Source: Quercus robur
Lineage: Eukaryota > Streptophyta > Magnoliopsida > Fagales > Fagaceae
Assembly (NCBI RefSeq): GCF_932294415.1
Contig: NC_065539.1
Coordinates: forward strand, 34,102,001-34,166,000
Direction: 5' to 3'
DNA: 64,000 nt
Made by a program: the position numbers and the translations under genes. The notes beneath the pieces are model-generated. The model did not search any database. It saw only the letters and a program-made list of their open reading frames with translations, and was not told where the DNA came from. Shown here piece after piece: positions 12,381 to 25,092 of the stretch (the stretch's first letter is position 1; every line of letters starts with the position of its first letter).

Positions 12381-13739
12381 ATCTTGTGTTTATTTATAGT
12401 GAAGATGTCAATAGATAAGGCTTGGATGTTTATTAAAGATAGGGGATCACAAAAATGGCAAAATGGTATGAAAGCATTTATAGATATGGCTTTTGTTGAA
12501 GTAGTAGAGGCAAATACAATTCGATGTCTATGCCATAAATGCATTAATGTGGTTCCTAAGACATGTAATGAGGTAGCATTAGATTTGTGTAAATTTGGAA
12601 TAGATTAAAACTACAAGATATGGATCCATCACGGTGAAGAATGGTACAATGAACCATTTAATGAAAATAGTCGGGGCATAGAAAATGAAAGCAATCAAGA
12701 CAGAAGTGATGATGCTAGGGCATATAAGATGATCGATAATATGATGAGAGGTGAGAACTTGGCTAGTATTACGATTGGTAGAGATGATGATTTGCACATG
12801 TGGGATCATGAGGAACCAAATGATAATGCTAAAAAATTCTTACTATTGTTACAGGATGTGGGACGAAAGTTGTACCATAGTTGTAAAAATTTAACAAAGT
12901 TATCATTTGTTATGAGGTTGTTTCAAATGAAGTGTCTATACGGGTGGAGTAACAAATAAGATGAGGAATCACTTGAATTCTTTAGGTTTTCATATCCTGA
13001 TGGCAATTTGGTTCCTGATTCATTTTACAATGCTAAAAAAATGATTTGGGATTTAGGACTTGACTACGAAAAGATTGATGCATGCATTGATGGTTGTGTG
13101 TTGTATCAAAATGAGTATGCTGATTTGGAAAAATGTCCAATATGCAAGAAATCTAGATGGAAATTGAATGAGAGTAATGGTAATGTCATTGGGAAGAAAA
13201 AGAACAACAAAAGGTTCCTTAAAAGATTCTACATTATTTTCTATTAACGACTAGGGTACAAAGATTGTTTTTGACAAAACATATAGCTTTCGAAATGAGA
13301 TAGCATAAAGAGGGTAGAGTAAAGGACGGTATGTAAAGGCATCCAGCTGACTCCATGGCATGGAAACAACTAAATGAGGTTCACTCTTAGTTCGCATTAG
13401 GTTCTCGTAATGTTAGACTTGGCCTTGCAAGTAATGGGTTCAACCTCTTCGGTGTTATGAGTGCAAGCCATAGTACATGGCTTATTATGTTAATTCCATA
13501 TAACTTGCCACCATAAATGTGCTTGAAGCAACCTTTTTGGATATTATTCATGATTATACCTGGTCCTACAGCACTTGGAAATAATATTGATATTTGTCTA
13601 CAACCATTAATTGAAGAAATAAATCAATTGTGGGAAAATGGTGTCAAGACATACGTTGTTTCATTGGAGCAAAATTTTCGTTTATGTGCATCAATTTTAT
13701 GAACAATCAACATCTCCCCTGCATATGCAATGGTGACTC

Positions 13740-15930
13740 CAGGACAAGCAATCGTTCATCCACTGATCCCCCATTCGATTGCGTAGTTCATTATTTATAT
13801 ATTTCATTACTGAAAAACTTCTTTCTACTGTTGTAGTAGCAATTGGAAGGGTCAAAGCTAACTTTACAAGCAAATAGACTAATGGATAAGTTTCATGCTT
13901 CCTTGTACTCACTAACTTTTCAGCAAGTTTACTAACTCCTTGAAGCTCTAAAAAGAAGTCATTGCTGCGCATATCAAAAATGTAATTCTGCAGTTGAGAG
14001 TCAAGTGCCAAAATATCTGTCCCAAGAAAATCAGAGGGATAGAACTTAGCTAGATGTATCAATTTTTCCTTATCGAAAGCCATAAATGAATTACTTGGAT
14101 TCAAGCAAGCCATACAAAGTAGCAAATCGGTATTCGCTCCAGAAAAACGATTGTTAAGCTCTTGAAGTTGCATATCTATGACTGTGTAAAATAACTCAAC
14201 ACGATAATGATGTAAATTTGTATTTTGTTGAGTGTTGTGTCGCGGCCTCCTACTAACTACAAATATTTCATCCATATTCAAGATAGAAATATCATGTGTA
14301 GTACAAAATGAAGACACTTCAGTCAATAAAGATTTCCATTCATCATCTCTCCTCACTTGCAATCGTTGCTTAGACACTTTAACAAGATCCATATCATTTA
14401 CTATATCCTGATTTTTTTTTTTTTTTTTTTTGCAATGCTATTGACAACTCATTTGTGATCTCTAAAATGTTTTTCATCAAGTGTAGAGCAAAGACAAATT
14501 CAAAAGATAGAATTGACCTTATAATAGATTGAGCTTCAACTTTTTGGTCAAAGAGGCCATTTTCTTCAATAATCTCAAACACATCAACAACAACAGAGAG
14601 TTGAGAATAGTCCCATAATATGATCCCCAAAATGTATCACCAAGGCGTTTAAGATTTGTCTCTTGATTCAAAACCTTGCCCACTTCTACGTACACCATTC
14701 TCTAAATCTTCTTTAATTTTGGCAAATTGTGCATCTCGAAGAGCATCTCGTCTCTTACAAGAGCTTCCAACAACAGTTACTAAATTACTAACCACATAAA
14801 AAAATTTAGCAATGTTAATATGATTTTTAGCAATGGCAACAAGTGTCAATTGAAGTTGATGAGCAAAACAATAGACATAAAATGCTGACTTATTCTCTTT
14901 CAAAATTAAAATTTTGAAACCATTGATATCACCTTGCATATTACTAGCCCCATCATAACCTTGCCCACATAGGTTTGATAAACTCAAATTATGTTCACAA
15001 AATAAACATTCAATAGCATATTTGAGTGACAAAGCGGTGGTACTTGTTACATGTACAACACCAAGGAACCGCTCTATAATAATTCCTTTTTTGTTCACAT
15101 AACGAAGAACGAGGCTCATTTGTTCTTTCACTGAGATATCACGTGACTCATCAACTAATATTGAAAAGAACTCATTGTCAAGATCCTTGATGATGACTTT
15201 GGATGTTTCACGTGCAATTGCATTCACAATGTCTTTTTGAATATCAGAGTGGGTAAGCTTGCAATTTTTTGAAGCGCTCTGCAACACTTCAGTGATAGAT
15301 TCATTGCGATCCCCCAAAAATTGTTGAAGTTCAAGGAAATTTCCTTTATCACTTGAACCTTGAGATTCATTGTGACCACGAAAAGTTAATTCCTGGCATA
15401 AAAGGAATCTTATGCAATCAACGATTGCATTTAATTGAACCCAATATTCAAATTTATCTTTATTTGATTGCTTAACCAAAACACTTTGAATGTGTTGCTT
15501 TTCCTTTAGTAGATCTTCACTCTTTTTGACAGCTTGGTTATGAGCACTATTAACTCCTCCAACATGGGAATCTAACTTCGCAAACTGATTTCAAAATTTG
15601 AATCCCTTCATTACAAAAGTCTCACCTCCTCCTTGCTTACCAACATTTTACCCAAATAGGTAGCAATAAAAACAAAATGCCGCATCCTTGTCTATACTAT
15701 ATTCCAACCACTTTCTATTTACATACCATTTGGATCTAGCTCGACGGGGCTTTCCAGAAAAATATGAAACATGGTAATCATGAACAAGTTGACAAGGGCC
15801 TTTTGTTAAATAATATATTCTTATTTCTTCATGATTATTAGGATGATAAGATTATATCTTTTGTTGTAGCTCAGGATCTGAAGGAAGATTTTATAAGTTA
15901 AAGTCAACACAAATTCACTTAGAAGATGAA
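13740..15930 (-). pseudogene. hAT transposase (TTF zinc finger, DUF4371, hAT dimerisation)
   Basis: Read right to left on the minus strand. About 15785-15640 is the TTF-type zinc finger region (SKWYVNRKWLEYS, DAAFCFYCYLFG). 15479-14690 is an open DUF4371 block with the catalytic-type ILVDESRDIS and CGQGYDGASNM, and AHQLQLTLVAIAK. 14392-13740 ends in the dimerisation region (PLVYLLVKLALTLP, TTVERSFSVMKYI, NELRNRMGDQW). Breaks: in-frame stops near 15650 and 15590, a frame change near 14640, and a frame change at the homopolymer around 14411-14431. The last residues run into antisense CACTA sequence, so the C-terminus is truncated. It is non-functional. Confidence 0.85.
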
Positions 15931-16350
15931 GATGAATCTTGCACAAGAAATGAATCTTGCACATGAGATGAATCTTGTATAGGAAATGAATCTTGGGTAC
16001 GTGGTTTCTTATAAAATATTTGTCCATAATTCTAGCAAAAGAATAAACAATAAACTATAAGTTCATTTGAAATATTAATAAAATTATTAATTATTGTTGT
16101 TTAGTTGTCTCATTAATTTGTCTGTCTTTTATAAACTATAATTTGTTATATTGTTGTTTCATTAATTATAAAATTATTAATTGTTATTTATCCTAACATA
16201 ATTTAATTTATTTGTCTTTTGTAATGTATTGGTTAATTATAATGTATTGGTTAATTTAATGTATTGGTTAATTATTAATTGTCTTTTATAATTGTTAATT
16301 TATTTAGCCTAACACTAAAAGAGTCAGGCATTACACATCCTATGTGCAGC

Positions 16351-16504
16351 ACAATAATTAAAGCAGTGTAATGTGCTGCACATTACACTGCTTTAATTAT
16401 TGTTTACCCAGCCCCATGAGCCCATCTACCCCCTCCCCACTGCACATTACACTGCTTTAATTATTGTTTACCCAGCCCCATGAGCCCATCTACCCCCTCC
16501 CCAC
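16351..16504. repeat. 26-bp perfect inverted repeat plus a 64-bp tandem duplication
   Basis: Bases 16351-16376 are the exact reverse complement of 16378-16403, separated by one base. The right arm begins a 64-bp unit (16377-16440) that is repeated identically at 16441-16504. The duplicated unit therefore carries a second copy of the right arm. The two identical copies suggest a recent duplication. Confidence 0.9.
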
Positions 16505-16857
16505 TCAACAGACAAGCACAAGCCTCATGCTTGATGCCCTAATCACAATAGTCAGGTGCCAATCAGAAAATTTCACAATCACAAATCATAATACACTTAT
16601 ACACATTACACTAAAAGACAATCAATATCTCACCAATACCAACACCAACACCAACACACATTGACCAACACCAACGGATAAGAATAAGATAAAGCCAAAT
16701 TTAAAAAGTCAAAAAACAGGCAAACAGCTAAATATTAATAAAGCTAAAGAGTAAAGGCCAGCCAATTACAGACTAGTTCAAAAGAGAGAGAGAGTTAGAG
16801 AATAAAGACACTCTCAATGGCATTTTTCATTTCATAGTTTTCATTTCAGATTCAGAT

Positions 16858-16859
<2 letters not shown>

Positions 16860-16891
<32 letters not shown>
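16860..16891. repeat. GA microsatellite
   Basis: Simple GA repeat within the non-coding 5' part of the hAT insertion. The surrounding sequence is also purine-rich. Confidence 0.9.
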
Positions 16892-16892
<1 letters not shown>

Positions 16893-17140
16893 AAGAGAGA
16901 TAGAGAGTCAGAGAGAAAAAGAGAGACAGAAATACCTTGAGGGAGGGAGCACCGAGCACCGGAGCAAAGCGATCTGCGATCTGTGATCTACAATCTACGA
17001 TCTGCAATAAGGGGCAAGCGACGAGCGACGAGCGACAACGAGGACGAACGAGCTACAGCGACGATGAGCGAGCTGCGAGCGACGTGACCGTGGGTTTGGT
17101 TTGCTCTGTATTGGGTTTGGTTTTGGTTTGCTCTATATTG

Positions 17141-17179
<39 letters not shown>

Positions 17180-19319
17180 ATAAACACCTCTTTATTGGAG
17201 TTTGTTTTGCTTTTGCTCTGTATAGACTGTATTGGGGTTTGGTTTTCTCTGCCAGCGACGTGATCGTGGGTTTGATTTTTGATTTTCTGTGTTGGCTTTT
17301 TTTTTTTGGAGAATCCGTGGGCTTGCTACCTCTATAATCTGTTGTTGGGCTTGCCATAAGGATACAGTGTCATTAAGACTTAAGCATGAACGAAAGCATT
17401 GTTATATGGGTCATCGTAGATTTTTAGAAGCTAATCATAAATGACATAGGACAAAGGAAGCATTTGATAACATGAGGGAAACAAGACAAGCACCAAAGCC
17501 ATTATCAGGGGATGATGTGATTGAACAGTATAAAACTTTTGAGCAAGTGATTTTTGGATGTGATGCATATAGAAAAGAATATTTATGATAGTATATTGGG
17601 AACACTGCTTGAAATAAAAGGGAAGACAAAAGGATGGCCCAAATGTACGTCAAGATCTTAAAATAATAAGAATTAGAAAAGATCTACATCCAGAATGTAA
17701 ATGTGACAAGTATATTATTCCTTTTGCATGTTACACACTAACAAAAAATGAAAAACAAATGTTGTGCCAGTTTTTAAAAGAAGTGAAGTTGCCTGATGCT
17801 TATGCATCAAATATAGGGCGATGTGTAAAGATGAAAGACAACAACATGGTTGGATTGAAAACACATGATTGCCATGTTATATTTCAAGGTTTACTGATTG
17901 CCATGTTATATTTCAAGGTTTACTTCCGCTTGTAATACATGGTTTATTACCAAAGAAAGTTTGTGAACTTTTAATTTCTTTAAGTCATTTCTTTGTGGAA
18001 ATATGTTCAAAAGAATTGACTGTTGAAGCATTGGACCAAATAGATCATCAAAATGCAGAAACCCTTTGTAGATTGGAAAAAGTATTTCCACCTTCATCTT
18101 TGATGTTAGGATGCACTTACTGATTCACCTTGCATATGAAGCTAAGGTAGCAGGTTCTGTGCAATATAGGTGGATGTATCCAATTGAGAGATATTTATGC
18201 ACGTTAAAAGGGTATGTGCGTAACAGAGTTCATCCAGAATGAACAATTGTTGAAGGGTATATTTCAGAGGAATGTATGACATTTTGCTCCTGGTATTTTA
18301 ATGATATGGATACAAAACTTAATCAACTAGAAAAGAATGTTGACACTTGTTTAACTGAAGCAACATCTGATTTGAGTGTATTTACATTGGTATAACCATG
18401 ACAGATAAAACTACATGTTTGAAGCTCTTTGTAATTCAAAGCTCCAAATGGCACATCATTACATTTTAACCAATTGTGAAAAAGTTTCTCTATGGGTTGA
18501 GAAAGTCATTTTATATTCATAAGAAGCACAATTCTTTAAATTCGTATTTGCTGATAATTTTATTATTAATATTGCCTTTACATGTATGTAGCGAACATAT
18601 TAGGGAGCTTACATCAATTAACCCTCAAAATGTAGAACAAAGACATAAAGAATAATTTTCAAAGTGGTTTAAGTCTCAAGTAAATGGATTAATTTTATAC
18701 TAACTTTCATGTGTCCATTTCAAACATTTGCAATTAACTGATTGTGATAGTAATTGTGTAAATGTAGATTGAACAACTTTACGACAATCAAGATGAACGG
18801 ATAAATGACCAAATATTATCGTTAGCTTGAGGGTTAGATTCTTGTGCACGAGTTTATTCTTGATACATTATTAATGGTTTCTTATTTTGAACAAAAGAAA
18901 GTGAGCAGATGTTAAAAACCAAAAATAATAGTGTGGTTGTGAAAGGTGAAGAAAGTACAAGGTATATAGATTGATTTGGAGTCATTAAGAAGATTATTGC
19001 TTTAGAGTATTTGGGAAGTAAGGAAGTTATTCTGTTTAAATGTGATTGATTTGAGGTGCCACCTCAAGGTAGAAACTAAAGTAGAGGGTGTAAGAAGAAT
19101 AAGTATGGATTTATTGATGTTGACATGACATGTCTTCCCTACAAAGATGACCTCTTCATTTTAGGATATCAAGTAGAACAAGTTGTTATTCAAAGAATGT
19201 TAAAAATTCAAATTGGTATGTAGTGGTAAAGTTGAGGCCAAGAAACCTCTTTGTTATGCCAAATAGGGTGCAAGAAGTAGATGGTGAGAATAAAAAATTC
19301 TAATTATGAGCCTTACGAA

Positions 19320-20475
19320 TTGAATGAAGTTCTAAGAAGTCAACATGATATAGGTGGTAGCGAAGAAGGTTCCGAAGACATGACTAGCTGGTGTAGAAGT
19401 ATTCCTTACTTTATAAAATTTTGTTCATTGTTAAGCAAAAATATTCCTTTACCTTTAAAATCCTTGATTCATCCTACATTTTATTGACATTACTTTATAA
19501 AAACCATAAATTCAAGCAAAAGTAAAAATTCCACAAAATCCCAACCTTCAGACTCCATAATTTGTCAAAGATATGAAAGTAGCAAACACCCATAAAGTAA
19601 AGTAAAAAAAAAAAAAAAAAAAAAATCTAAAACTTAAAATTTTTTTTTCTCCCAGTTTGGTGGCTACAAAAATTGACAAAAGAAAAGGAAAGAAAATTCT
19701 TAATTTCCTTTTCTCAATCTGGGCTTTGAAATAAAAATCAACTCAGTTGAGACATATACTTGTATTAGGCTACTTCATTCTACTTCACTTCTCAAAATCT
19801 AAAGCTAATTTTTTTTTTCAATCTAAGTCCTCTCTAGAAACAAACAAAAAAAAATTTAAATTTAAATTTAAAGAGAAGCAAAAGATTATACCTGTAAGTC
19901 AAAGAAATTCCTCAAACCAACCAGAATGAGAGATTGAAATTCCTTAAAGAAAACCCAGTAAAAGAGAATGAACTTCTCCTTCACTGCTCCTCAAATCACA
20001 ATCTTCAACGATCTCTCATCTTTGCCTCCTTCAAATCTCACTTTTTGGCCTCTCTAAAAAAACTTTTTTTTTTTTTTGGGTGATAGTTTCTGGTTGTTTG
20101 CGTGAGAGAAACCAAATTCAAGCCAGTAGAGATAAACTTCATACTTTAACGGTATCATGGATGGAGATAAAGAGGGAACTGAGAGGGTGAGAGAAAAACA
20201 GAATAGAGATGAGAAAAAAAAATGGGAAAATGATTCAACTTTCCCACTACTCAATTTTTTTCTCAAAAAAAAAAAACTTTCCCGCTACCCAATATCCTGT
20301 CCTGCAAAATATTGCAACAATATCCGGCTCTACACTATAAGCAATTGATGTGGTTGCCTAAGGCCTCAAGTAGAAAAAAGATCCAAAAATTTAATTTAAT
20401 TAAGCCCAAGCATTAGCCAATAAATAAAATAATTTTTTATCAAATAAAAAAAATAAGAAAAAAAGACAGAGAAAT
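19320..20475. other. Intergenic, homopolymer-rich, no gene seen
   Basis: Probably the 3' non-coding remainder of the CACTA element followed by low-complexity sequence with A and T runs (19600-19625, 20064-20078, 20260-20275). No recognisable gene. Confidence 0.35.
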
Positions 20476-20620
20476 GCTACGTTCACAATATTTTTCACAA
20501 CAAATCCTAAGTCGCAATTTGTTATTGATGGCAAAAAAACAATTACAATGGTGGGTTCAAATTACAACTAGTAGCAACTTAACATCTAAAATTTGTTGTG
20601 AAAAATATTGTGAATGCACT
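20476..20620. mobile_element. Short foldback MITE
   Basis: About 30 bp at the left (TTCACAATATTTTTCACAAC) are inverted at the right (GTTGTGAAAAATATTGTGAA). It is about 145 bp long and non-coding. Related copies are at 46826-46982, 48664-48820 and about 7895-8045; a looser relative may lie at 20640-20808. Confidence 0.7.
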
Positions 20621-20911
20621 TCTAAAAAAAAATGCAATACACAAAAAAATTCACAACATTTTTTACGATAGTTAAATTGACAAACTTTTACTAGTTCTCA
20701 CCTAGTTCCACCACTAACATCACTCTTTTACTTATTACTACCAATTTACCACATCAACAGGTGTGAAAAGTTTTGCCAATTTTTTTGTGTCTATAGACTT
20801 TCTAAAACAAAATTCTACGTGGTTCATCTTAATTAATCATAATTTTGCATCTAAAACAAGATAATAGAGTTTATATAATATTTAATTTTTTTAAAGTCAT
20901 ATTTAAATATA

Positions 20912-22461
<1,550 letters not shown>

Positions 22462-22576
22462 TTAAATATATAAAATGCCTCAATTTCAATTTTTGCCTTA
22501 AGCCCCCAAATGCATCAAGCCGCACCTAACCTCTATTACAACAATTTCATTTGATGTGAAATAAGGTTTTACCTAT

Positions 22577-23083
22577 TGCAACAATATATTTCAACATAAA
22601 ATAAGGTTTAGCTATTGCAACAACATATTTAGATATAACAAGGTAATTCTTTTTTTTTTTTTGACAAGATGTAACAAGGTAATTCTTGCAACAATCTTAA
22701 ATTGATGTAATACATTTAAATTACTATTACCAAAAAAAAAAAAAAAAAAATCAGAGACGCAATAGTATATATATTATCCCAATTAATTTTTTTTTGTTAC
22801 AATAGTACTTATTGTAACAAGTCTTTTTTCACCAATTACAAAAATATATTTTGATGTGAAATAAGTGGTTACTTATAGCAACAATATATTTCAACATAAA
22901 ATAAGGTTTAGCTATTACAATAACACATTTAGATATAACAAGGTAATTCTTGCAACAATCTTAAATTGATATAATAAATTTAAGTTACTATTACAACAAA
23001 AAACAACCCACAGATGTAATAGTATATATTACCCCAATTATTTTTGTTATTGCAATAGTACTTGCAGTCCTTTTTCTTGTAGT
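22577..23083. mobile_element. Repeat block ending in a CACTA-like terminus
   Basis: A segment of about 190-240 bp occurs twice in direct orientation (22577-about 22820 and 22878-23062). Shared text includes ATATATTTCAACATAAAATA and GCAACAATCTTAAATTGAT. The first copy has an extra roughly 36-bp insert around a T run near 22650. The block ends at 23082 with CTTTTTCTTGTAGTG, the reverse complement of a CACTACAAGAAAAAG-type CACTA terminus. A 25-bp string at 23072-23096 is repeated at 23117-23141. The matching left terminus is not visible. Confidence 0.5.
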
Positions 23084-23141
23084 GTAATATACTAGTTTTC
23101 TTCCATTTCTTATATGCTTGTAGTGTAATATACTAGTTTTC

Positions 23142-23700
23142 ATGGTAAGAGAACCAATAATGCAAATGCAATACAATTTCTCTTCCATAAAGCTAAGAGT
23201 CTAGTAATTTAATTAACTTTTTTTTGTTGTTTTTAAGGGAAACACGTCATGTTTAAATTCCCTGCTCCAACTATCGAATTAAAAAAAAAAAATCTCTCTT
23301 CCATAAAAGTATCCTCTCTCCTAACGATTTATTTTTATTTATTTTTTTTTTTTTTTGGGTTGAGAAACAATGTTCTAACAATTGAAAAGTTTTTTTTTTT
23401 GGGTGAAAACAATTGAAAAGTTAATTCCATGGTTTTTAAAAAATATAATATAATAAAAAGCGGAAAGGGAAGATAAAATTATCCTCTCTCTCTCTCGGTT
23501 AAAAAAGTGTCCTCCCTTGTTCTATAATTATTTCTCTCTGCCTATCCATACCTGGTGTCAAACAAATTCACAAGTTGACTTTACATTTGATTATTTACCG
23601 AGGAATACCATATTTGCCTTCACTTTGTAGTCCATTTGGCTAAACCGGAACTCCCTGATCTTTAACAACCAATTCAATACCCTCTTCATCAACATCCTAA
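23142..23700. other. Intergenic, low-complexity, grading into a LINE fragment
   Basis: Homopolymer-rich DNA to about 23500. From about 23600 the sequence is likely the upstream part of the RNase H-containing retroelement fragment described next. No host gene is seen. Confidence 0.35.
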
Positions 23701-24312
23701 TACTCATTTATCCTTATCACATGGACGCCAGCTAGTAACCCTTTTATTACCATAAACACGGATGGCAGCTCGAAAGGAATTCCAGGACAATTAGCTTGAG
23801 ATTCTGATGGCAACTGGCTTTCGGCCTTCTCTCTACATTTAGGTAACACCAATAATACTGTGGCCGAACTTTGGGCCATCCGTGAGGGCCTGATGCTAGC
23901 TTGGAATCATGGATACCAACATGTCTCCCTTCAAACAGACTCCTTACTTGCTACTAAAATTCTGGATTGCAGGTGGCTCATGTCCAAGCCATGGGCGGTC
24001 CGCATTGAACACGTGTGGAGAGAAGCCAACAGTTGTGCAGACCTGTTGCTATCATGTTTAGTTATGTGTGTTTGTAGTTCTAGTGTTGGTGTCTTCTAAT
24101 TTTCTGTTTGTAGTCCAAGTCTTGGTGTTTTGTAAGTCTGTTTGTGTAAGTTTCTGCTGTCTTGATGAGCAGTGAAAACTCTGTTCTGTTATTTATTTCA
24201 GTTCAATAAAGCAAGTTTCTGCTGTCTTGATGAGCAGTGAAAACTCTGTTCTGTCGTCTATTTTAGTTCAATAAAGCCTTCGTTTATGCAACCAAAAAAA
24301 AAAAAAAAAAAA
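23700..24312 (+). mobile_element. 5'-truncated LINE-type fragment: RNase H domain, 3' UTR, poly(A)
   Basis: The frame from about 23740 reads as a plant retroelement RNase H (RVT_3) domain: ITINTDGSSKG, one stop after GQLA, then NTVAELWAIREGLMLAWNHG, LQTDSLLATKILD and IEHVWREANSCADLL. The final D/H-type residues are cut short. A non-coding 3' region follows, with a 65-bp tandem duplication (24148-24212, 24213-24277), each copy containing AATAAAGC. It ends in an A run at 24293-24312. The A tail shows insertion by reverse transcription. It ends 30 bp from the tRNA-Ser gene. Confidence 0.75.
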
Positions 24313-24335
24313 TTGTTGAGAAACCTTGTTCTAGT

Positions 24336-24342
24336 AAAAAAA
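24336..24342 (-). terminator. RNA polymerase III T-tract terminator of tRNA-Ser
   Basis: Seven consecutive T residues on the tRNA strand directly after the discriminator base, the standard eukaryotic pol III stop. Confidence 0.85.
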
Positions 24343-24424
24343 CGTGGGCGGCAGGATTCGAACCTGCGCGGGCAAAGCCCACATGATTTCTAGTCATGCC
24401 CGATAACCACTCCGGCACGCCCAC
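24343..24424 (-). tRNA. tRNA-Ser (anticodon AGA)
   Basis: On the minus strand an 82-base class II tRNA can be folded. The acceptor 5' half GTGGGCG (24424-24418) pairs with CGCCCAC (24350-24344), with discriminator G at 24343. The anticodon loop CTAGAAA places AGA at 24391-24389, closed by ATGA/TCAT. The long variable arm is TGGGCTTTGCCCG. The T arm has the invariant GGTTCGAATCC, which also serves as the B box. There is no intron and no encoded CCA. A run of seven T on the transcribed strand directly follows (24342-24336) and is the pol III terminator. It matches the usual plant nuclear tRNA-Ser(AGA) pattern and looks functional. Confidence 0.96.
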
Positions 24425-25092
24425 TTACTTGTTGAAAAGTGTCATACCATTATATCTTATAATTTAGTTTGAGCTACATACGATCGTTAAGTTACCGAAC
24501 CGGGTTTCATTGTCTTTGAAATGGATGAGTGTTACTATGGTAGGTTGTGAAGCAATTCGGGTCTATCTTTGCTGCTAGAGGCCAGAGCAGGTCAGAAATG
24601 GTTTCCATCGATCATTATCCTGTTCTTTCCATCCGTTCTTCTTCACATATCTTTTCATTCCTTCTAAATTTTTTGAACTCTGCACTAAGCACTTTGTGTG
24701 TAATGTAATTCTACTGTGACATAGCAACTCTTTTTGGCATCTTCTTGACTTATTTTCCAGTGTTTTACATTAAAATCCTTTCTGGGTACCCTTCAAAATC
24801 GATTCTTTTTATGTATTTTGAGGAAACTTCACTACCATTTTTGCAAAAACCTGATTCCTTTCATATCCCAGCATTTGTTATTTGTGTGACTTCAACTGAT
24901 TTTCAAGTTCTGAGCATGAGCATCAAATATTATCTAGATATTCAACAGTTGGAGTCCTTCTAACTGATTTTGGTTCTTAATTTTTAAGTTATTCCCTTTT
25001 GAATATCTTTATAGCTTACCAATGCCTTTGTTTTTTTAATGCTATGCAGACACAGCCTTTGTAGTGTTTGATAGATTGATTGAATTAGTGCC
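24425..25092. promoter_or_regulatory. Shared upstream region of tRNA-Ser and GatB
   Basis: A 668-bp spacer between the divergently transcribed tRNA gene and the GatB start. It contains no recognisable gene and must hold the GatB promoter and 5' UTR, possibly with a leader intron. I cannot point to a specific TATA box or transcription-factor site with confidence. Confidence 0.45.

Larger units (their letters stand above)
13737..17355 (-). mobile_element. hAT-type transposon inserted in the CACTA element
   Basis: This block separates two consecutive parts of the CACTA tnp2 coding region and itself carries a minus-strand transposase of the hAT TTF-zinc-finger/DUF4371 group. Its left edge near 13732-13744 (ATGGTGACTCCAGGA) resembles the AGTGGCGGAGCCAGGA-style ends of plant hAT elements. 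No matching right end or 8-bp duplication is visible, so one end is probably deleted. The 5' flank of the transposase (16030-17355) is non-coding, with GA repeats, a T run (17143-17178) and a striking hairpin at 16351-16403. Confidence 0.65.
12400..19310 (+). mobile_element. Degraded CACTA (En/Spm) transposon, split by a hAT insertion
   Basis: Plus-strand coding traces follow the order of a plant TNP2-type CACTA protein. About 12404-12600 is the transposase-associated domain (SIDKAWMFIKDRGSQKW). About 12985-13185 holds a zinc-ribbon-like CPICKKSRWK. About 13335-13735 is the tnp2 core (WKQLNEVHSQFALGSRNVR, IIPGPTALGNNID, SPAYAM). The frame resumes at about 17357 with CYMGHRRFLEANHK, followed by DUF4218 (17790-18240, IHLAYEAKVAGSVQYRWMYP) and DUF4216 (18920-19300, RYIDWFGVIKKIIALEYLG). 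Many stops and frame changes make it dead. A 29-bp tandem duplication lies at 17867-17924. Terminal repeats were not found, so the outer limits are minimal. Confidence 0.8.

Noticed and set aside
24745-24963. 72-residue frame upstream of GatB
   Set aside because: No similarity recognised and composition typical of AT-rich non-coding DNA.
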